Source: Sistotremastrum niveocremeum HHB9708 (taxonomy: Eukaryota; Basidiomycota; Agaricomycetes; Sistotremastrales; Sistotremastraceae). Taken from it: a DNA stretch of 64,000 bases. The DNA is taken from the NCBI GenBank assembly GCA_001630475.1, contig KV419433.1:92121-156120 (forward strand). The letters run 5' to 3'. A program made the translations under genes and the position numbers. How positions within the stretch are numbered: position 1 is the stretch's first letter; every line of letters begins with the position of its first letter. Below, piece by piece: positions 57,710 through 64,000 of the stretch. The notes under the pieces were generated by a model that saw only the letters and a list, made by a program, of their open reading frames with translations, was not told the origin of the DNA and made no database searches.

Positions 57710-59194
57710 TTAGCATCTTTGATGGGAGTTTCCTTCATTCGCTGTTGCCATAAACAGCGCCAAAAATCCATGATGTCCTATTGAGAGCTGTCAGGGGAGA
57801 TTCGATGCAAAAGACAACGATCTCCTACCTTTTGAGAAGCAAAAATAACAAAAACGGACAGGGGTACTATCGCGTCATATCATCAATAAGTACACGTAGA
57901 CTGCGAATTTCCAAAGTACTGATACACTCACCAATCGCAAGAAAACTCGTGGCAATCATCGTTTGCCCTATAAATTCTCCTAGAGCTGCAGAATTTAGCA
58001 GCAGCCTAGCACAGCTCCTCAATACGGGCCCGAAGCCAGGAAACACACGCGATCTTGAAAGGACTTACCCGATGAGCTCCCACAGATTGAATACGGAAAT
58101 GCGAACAATTTGAGACAGATTCAACGCGCTGGGCACTCCCAATTTTCGGCACGCTTTTCGTCGTTTATGTACAACTATGCCAAGGGCAACTTCGTCGTTG
58201 AAGACATGCTCAATTTTGCGAATGAATCCGGGCGACTCCGGCGTACCTTGGCATACCAGAGTTGCTGCAGCAATCAAAACCAGCTCCCAGGTTAGTATAG
58301 CACCGCTGAACAATATTATCCGTGGGTTGTGACGAGCTCAAAAAATTGACATACAATGTTGCATCATTAATCGTACAGAAGAAGGAATGTCTTCCCCGGG
58401 CTACTTTTTCAGGGAATCGAAGCCCGATCTATAACAACATGCAGGATTGCGTGAGGTTGGGATGGAACGTACTTTACCACAGCAAGAACGATGACACGTA
58501 CCACAGCGGTAGCGGTTGATACAATCATCCAATTCAAATAGGGTAGGCAAAGCAGCTGTGTCAACACGATCCGTAAGCGCAGAAAAAAGGCATTGCAAAT
58601 CTTCCGCATCACGAACCATCCAGTGCGAGTGTCCAGATGATGAGCTTACGGGCCCACGTATTGTGCTCATAAGAGTCTACGGCACAGATGATGTCACATT
58701 GATTACACTTCCCTGGTGGTTGTGACAGTGACGAACCTCGAGGACTAGGAAAAAGGCCGATGAAATGGCCCTATTACGTATAATATGAGGATACGCATCA
58801 ATAAATCCTCAAGGTGTTAATACCGAATACATACGCGGGGTCGTAGCCATGTTTCAGAACGGCTTGCACAAGGCACTGCGTGTAAGGAGGAGTTGTAGTC
58901 ATAAATTGGCCCGTATAAAATCTAGAAGATAGGTGTCACGCCTCGCGTGAGTATCGATATTCGAGGGGGGTCTATCACGTACAGTATCAGATAAATTGGA
59001 GTGCCAATCAATGACAATAAGATAAAATTATAGAGCACGTTCATTCTTTGAGTTGTCGATCTCGCCAGGAGGAAGGTCAACAAAAGAAAGCTCAGTCCAA
59101 TTTGACCGGCGATTAAAAGAGAAAACCAAATCAGTTGTATGAGCCGAGGATGTTGACCAAATTCGAACCCGTCTGCGCCGACTGGAAAACCCAT
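57710..59194 (-). CDS. Seven-helix (GPCR-like) membrane protein, copy D
   Basis: The ATG at 59194 opens MGFPVGADGFEFGQHPRLIQ, then LIWFSLLIAGQIGLSFLLLT and VLYNFILLSLIGTPIYLIL. Later minus-strand blocks include a YTGQFMTTTPPYTQCLVQAV-like segment near 58870-58915, GFRFPEKVARGRHSFFCTIN near 58370, WELVLIAAATLVCQG near 58280, and VVHKRRKACRKLGVPSALNL, SQIVRISVFNLWELIG near 58070-58190. The last helix ends near 57800 (FASQK type). The final exon, GHHGFLALFMATANEG, ends at 57710. The arrangement equals copies A and B. Confidence 0.62.
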
Positions 59195-60700
59195 GTCTAG
59201 GCTGAGTTAGGCTGACTCGTTACGAGTCGATCTCAGGCCCAGCCTGCCCAGGGGTTCAATATATCGGTTTTTGGAGGGGGCTGCAAGGAAACTTATACCG
59301 GCGGATGGCTTGACTCGGAGAGATTGGAACTGAAAGAGAAAGGCGTATCATAGATATAGGACCAGTGATCTAGAGATTCTGCAGCTCGTGTTGCTATTCT
59401 GGAGCTTTTTTTCACAAGGCAATTTGTTGTCAACAAGGAAGTCTATTTCAGCGCGGAGCGTTGACCTGAGAGTCATTATAGCGCATCAAAATCCGTGAAC
59501 AGTGCAGTCGCTAAGTGGATAACATGGCTACGGAAGTCTTGAATTTCGATCGCTTCCGCGATATATGAGCACATCAGGAAATTTGATGGGCTAGGTCGAA
59601 GGTGGTCAAAGGGAAAAAAAATCACGTTGGATGAATGTTTCCCAGCTCGGAGCCAGTTCGCAGATCAGGTGAGTGACATTTGGATGAGCATAGATGCCGG
59701 TAGCGGGATTTAATGGATAAAAAACGACTCCAATAGCCGACACGTTTACGAAGTGACGAGCAGAGGTGCTATTTGGAGCGCATGACCGAGATATTAAATG
59801 TGATGAATCTTATCAATAGCGTGGATCAGGCGGTATCATCGGGGCCTTTACCACACTGACGATCCATTTTGATTGACACTCGGGCGGCGATGCCAGTGGC
59901 GTATTCCCAAGATAGAGATCCAATCTTGATGCAATGTGAGTGATTTTGAGTGGATCGCAGACAGCGACGCCCGCCATCAAAGTCTGATCGCGGAAGATCA
60001 TAGAATAGTTTCAGAGTCCTTCTGACTCGGACACTTTTTTCTGCCTGCGGATTTCTAGAAAGCCTAAGCATATGGATCATGGAGTCTGCTCTGCAGCCTC
60101 TGCTTCCGTCCGCTCTGAGAATAATATTTACTATCACTATCAGTTGAGCTTGATGGATTTCCGCAGCATCACGCAAGAATTTCGGGCCCTCACCAATTGA
60201 CTTTTCATACACTAATAAATCTCGTAGGATGTACCTGGTCACCTCGTGTCATTCCTTTGTTTCGTCGTTCTATGGTTGGTCCTTGGTTTGGGCTGGTCCC
60301 GCTTGGAATTGCTGGCGGAGATCGAAGCGGTCTTTGAAAAACACACCACAACCTTGCCCTCTTGCCTTACCTACGAGGCTACGAGGCTACGACGCTTCCT
60401 CCTTACCACGATTGCATATTCAATGCGGTGATTGAGCTCGAAATTGATCGTGCACGCTCTGGAGTGACTCATAGAAAAGAACACAAAGGGTGTGTGTCAT
60501 TCCTCGCATCAAAATATCCATCAAATCTTATAAATTATTGGCCAGCTGACGGACTTCTAGATCTGGGCCGGCACAAACGCAACGGCGGCGACGAAAAACA
60601 TGGTACTCGCCCAAACCCCCAGCTGAAACTGAGGTACACTTCTTCAAATACTTCCCGATTTTTTCTGGCTAATAATTTGCCTGAAGGTGTATTGCTCAGT
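59195..60700. other. Intergenic stretch upstream of copy D
   Basis: 1.5 kb without a supported gene. A 138-codon minus-strand frame (59826-60242) and a plus-strand frame beginning at 60362 are Ser/Arg-rich, show no family features, and are likely chance. Confidence 0.4.
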
Positions 60701-60739
60701 CCAACTATTCCTAGTCATCGTGGCTTCGTCAAGGCAATC

Positions 60740-61800
60740 CTTCTATCCATCCATTACACAATCAACGTGCTCAGACTAATAAACGACGTTTCAACGGTCA
60801 TGGGAGCGCATCCTGCCTTCTCCACGCCCCACCAAAGACTGCTACAGGGTATGTCTCAATCTGTGGCGTCAAATCTTACCGCAAATCTCACAGACCGTCA
60901 ATCAGTAGATGGTTACCCATATAAGACTCATAAGATCAACCGGATACCACACTGTTGTAGCTTACCGTCAAGATCTGAGCTTTAAGTCCTTGTTGCGTGA
61001 TCGCTAGCGCTGTGTTGGTAGCTGATGGGCAGCTGTGCCGATCAAGAAGCTGCTCGTACAGTGGGATATCTGTGGATCTTTTCTTGACTGTATGTCTTTT
61101 CTTGGTGTAACATCCTACATCGTCCTCATGATATCCACCTTCAGCGCGATAAGCAATGATTCAGATGCATCAATGGACTGAGCTGCATCAGGGGCACCTT
61201 CCATCAATCGCTATCTACGCTAAAGATTCTCACACATGCGCTCGAGTAGTTTCAGTGATTCTCCCCGTTCACGCGTCGCACTCGACTTCCTCGACGTGCC
61301 CTTCTGCGCTTCGTCCAGCTCTGTGATCGTGCAGAGCTAGACGACTCCCGAAGCCTGTAATCTATCTTGCAAGTTACTGGAACACTGCAGGGGAACTTCG
61401 CTCGTCACGTTCCCAATACATGCAGACAGTCTCATCACCAGCAGGTCCTCGTCTCTTTCTTCCAGATGAGATACGTACTATGACGTCACCTCCTGGTGCG
61501 TCCGAGTTAAAAGCAGCTTGATCGCCTCAAGTTCGACGCCTCAAACGTATACGGCTGGATCCATCTACCAGTTGCAAAACCTTCTTTAAGCAGGACATTT
61601 TGGCAGTAGTCGGCTTTGACTGCATGTGGTCCCGTCCTCTGCTCTCGCCCGTCTCTCGACTTAGAATATGTGGATCAAGAGAGACATCGGACCTAGCCAA
61701 ACCATCTTCTCGATCAACGGCCAGTCCCCAAGAGCTTGCTGCGATCTCGCGTTACTGATCGTCATCGCGGCTCTATCGTCTCAGTCCCTAGGCAGACATT
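60740..61800. repeat. Right arm of the diverged tandem duplication (non-coding part)
   Basis: Partner of 56040-57300, at offsets of about 4.5-4.7 kb. Gene-free; open frames are short on both strands. Confidence 0.55.
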
Positions 61801-62089
61801 GACGTCTCCCACCTCACCATCAGATGAACATAGTCAGAGAAAGGCGCACTAGGTTATCGATATACTGTTCATAAGCAGCAGGTTCTTATACGTGCTTTAC
61901 TGGCTCAACATCAAGATTCAAACAGTGGAAGCCACCAGTGTTATCGTCTCCACTTCGTTGATCGTTGTCTTATCCCTCGCCTTTGGTGCAACCGATTTGA
62001 AAGACCGAGACCCACTTTTTTGCGCAGACCCCTTATCAAGCTCCTTTGATCGAATTCTCCGAAGCAATCTGATAGACCAAAATGTCAGG

Positions 62090-62430
62090 ATATCCTATCG
62101 GATGTCCGTCAACGAGACTGCAATTGTTTGTATGAGATCACTCTTACCTTTCGAGCACCGAAGATGATGCAGACAGACAAGGGGACTAGCAAGTTGAGCG
62201 CCTGACGTTAGCCCAAGCAGTGAACGGACAGTGGTGCTTACCGACTGCCAAGAACGTTGTAGCGAACGCTGTCCCCGCAACTGCATCCCCTACGACTCCA
62301 AGTGCGACTGCCGCATTTAGTACCAATCTGTTTGGCTGCGGTCATGTTGTGGAACGATTGCGTAGGTCGACGAGCAATAACATACGAAGCGAGCATCCAG
62401 AGATTACGGCTCTTTGCAAAATTCACGGCG
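62090..62430 (-). pseudogene. Relic of the C-terminal part of a seven-helix gene
   Basis: The layout matches the 3' end of copies D and E: the stretch TTACCGACTGCCAAGAACGT, GCAACTGCATCCCCTACG and GCATTTAGTACCAATCTG corresponds to TTACCAAGCGCCAAGAAAAA, CCCACAACATTTCCTATAGC and GAGTTCAGCAGTAGCCTA at 63280-63355. Only this C-terminal fragment is present. Confidence 0.55.
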
Positions 62431-63083
62431 CGGCCCGTTTTGGCATCCAATTGTTGGCATCGAAATTTTCCGCGTCAAAATTTTCCGCTCGACATAGAAT
62501 AGCTTGTAGCTCACTCAATCCTAGGTAGAATAGATTGATGCTTGTACCGTTGAAATCGTACGACCTCGTGCTACACGGTGATACCAAAATTTTGAGAAAA
62601 GAGCAAGGTCAAAATTTCACCTTTTGTTTCGGTACCGCACTCAGCGCTAACTCAGATAGCAAATACGACCAGGTTGAAGAATATCGACCCCGTGTCACTT
62701 GAGTAGAATCATAATAGGGTATACCCATCGATGAGCTCCTAAGCTGCTCATTGGATGAGCCTACCTCAATCGCGTGATTCTCAAAGCAACGACAAAGTTC
62801 CGTTCGCTGTATAGACTTTATTTACAGTATACCAAGTTGCACGTAATCGAATTCACTCATCAGATGCACAGTGTGAAGAGATTGGGCGTCTTTGGTATCC
62901 ATGATGCTCGTTTCAAATTCTGTCTAAGATGCTGTGACATTGCTGTCGCCACACTACCTAATTATTAGCACTGGGCCTAGATCTGTCAAGCTTGCCGTTG
63001 CCGGCTGGGCCGTCTTCTGGGACGTCTCCTGGGCGGTATCCGAGTCTTGGACCGTCTGGCCACTGATTTCCTGGACGCATGGA

Positions 63084-64000
63084 TCACGCTTTGGCGAAGG
63101 CAACCAAACTCTCATGATATCCTGTTGCAGAGCTGTCAATGAAAAGTAAAAGACTAAAGAGAATGTTGATTTTCCTTTTGGGAACCGAAGATGACAAACA
63201 CGGACAGTGGGACTACGGTCACATATGATCAACAAGCACACGTGGGGTACAAATCGGAAGTGAACTGGTTTCGTACTTACCAAGCGCCAAGAAAAACGTT
63301 GCGATCATTGTATTGCCCACAACATTTCCTATAGCTCCAGAGTTCAGCAGTAGCCTAACGCATTGTATCAATCCTGGTATCAGTCCAAGGGATACCTGGC
63401 ATCCTACAATGACTTACCCAACGAGCTCCCACAAATTGAAAACCGAAATCCGAATAATTTGAGACAGATCCAAAGAGTTAGGGACCCCTAATTTTTGGCA
63501 CGCTCTTCGGCGTTTGTATACGACTATGATAAGAGCAACTTCGTCGTCGTCGAAATGCTTAGTTTGGGTGGGGACGTAATTGGACGACTCTGGCGTACCT
63601 TGGCATACGAGCGTTGCTGCAGCAATCAGCATTATCTCCAATGTGAGTATATCACCGCTTAAGAGTATTATCCGCGCGTGATAATGACCTCCAGGAAAAT
63701 GACATACAATCGCTTGTCATTGATTGTACAGAAGAAGGAATGTGTTCCGTGTACCACCTTTTCAGGGAATTGATGGCCTACCTATAAGAATGTGTTGGAT
63801 TAAGTGAGGTTTGGTCTCAAGTGAGGGATGATCACACGCACCACAGCAGTAGTAATTGAGACAATGATCCAATTGCAATAAGGCAGAAAAATAAGCTGGA
63901 TCGACGTTACGTGTAAGCGAACCAAGCAGGCATCGAGAGGATCTCATATCACAAACCATCCAGTGCGGGCGTGAGGATGAGCTTGAGCTTGTTGGGCCAC
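63084..64000 (-). CDS. Seven-helix (GPCR-like) membrane protein, copy E (5' end beyond window)
   Basis: The minus-strand blocks enter from the right edge: RSALP-like exon near 63880, a HSFFCTINDK-type block near 63730, MEIMLIAAATLVCQGTPESS near 63590-63640, VVYKRRRACQKLGVPNSLDL and SQIIRISVFNLWELVG at 63414-63530, and a last helix near 63180-63350. The final exon reads GYHESLVAFAKA with a stop at about 63084. It is closest to copy D, with nearly identical RISVFNLWEL motifs. The donor before the last exon looks non-canonical, so the 3' end is uncertain. Confidence 0.55.

Noticed and set aside
60228-60985. Plus-strand gene suggested by a 207-codon frame
   Set aside because: No conserved features; it overlaps a block duplicated as non-coding DNA near 56 kb, where the frame is not kept.

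Overview
The window looks like nuclear DNA of a basidiomycete fungus, most likely a tremellomycete-type yeast. The signs are many introns of about 45-65 nt with GTRNGT/YAG borders, a Plavaka-type transposase, a fungal alternative NADH dehydrogenase with nine short introns, proteins of the basidiomycete DUF6535 family, and a hAT/LTR/MITE load typical of accessory regions. The genus cannot be fixed from this sequence alone.

1-18.9 kb is a stack of DNA transposons. One Plavaka-type (CACTA-like) transposase gene is cut into four blocks by a hAT element (805-4885, 22-bp TIRs, 8-bp TSD, apparently intact 980-aa transposase), by an 11.5-kb TIR element (5742-17255, 25-bp perfect TIRs, 6-bp TSD) and by a hAT-type MITE (17537-18342) that itself holds a second MITE (17796-18311). 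The 11.5-kb element is the most unusual object here. It encodes a DDE integrase of the retroviral/IS481 type (587 aa), a probable 2-oxoglutarate/Fe(II) dioxygenase with TET/JBP-like residues, and two intron-containing genes I do not recognise. It has a 76-bp divergent promoter gap, CA/TG-rich subterminal blocks and an array of short hairpins. No capsid, polymerase or packaging gene is visible.

19.6-25.9 kb is an ordinary host island: an alternative NADH:ubiquinone oxidoreductase (minus, ten exons, 555 aa), a tRNA-Asp(GTC) and a 760-aa low-complexity protein with a C2H2-like finger. From 26 to 31 kb there are only weak or decayed gene candidates.

31-35 kb and 53.7-64 kb carry five copies and at least three relics of a seven-helix membrane protein family, in part spread by a diverged tandem duplication of about 5 kb. 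Two DUF6535 membrane protein genes lie beside it. One (50450-53210) is whole. The other is split: its last exon is interrupted by an LTR retroelement (35837-46375) whose right LTR was then entered by a Ty1/copia element (39328-46355), itself hit by three MITEs. A run of Ns (38465-39232) is an assembly gap inside the outer LTR element.
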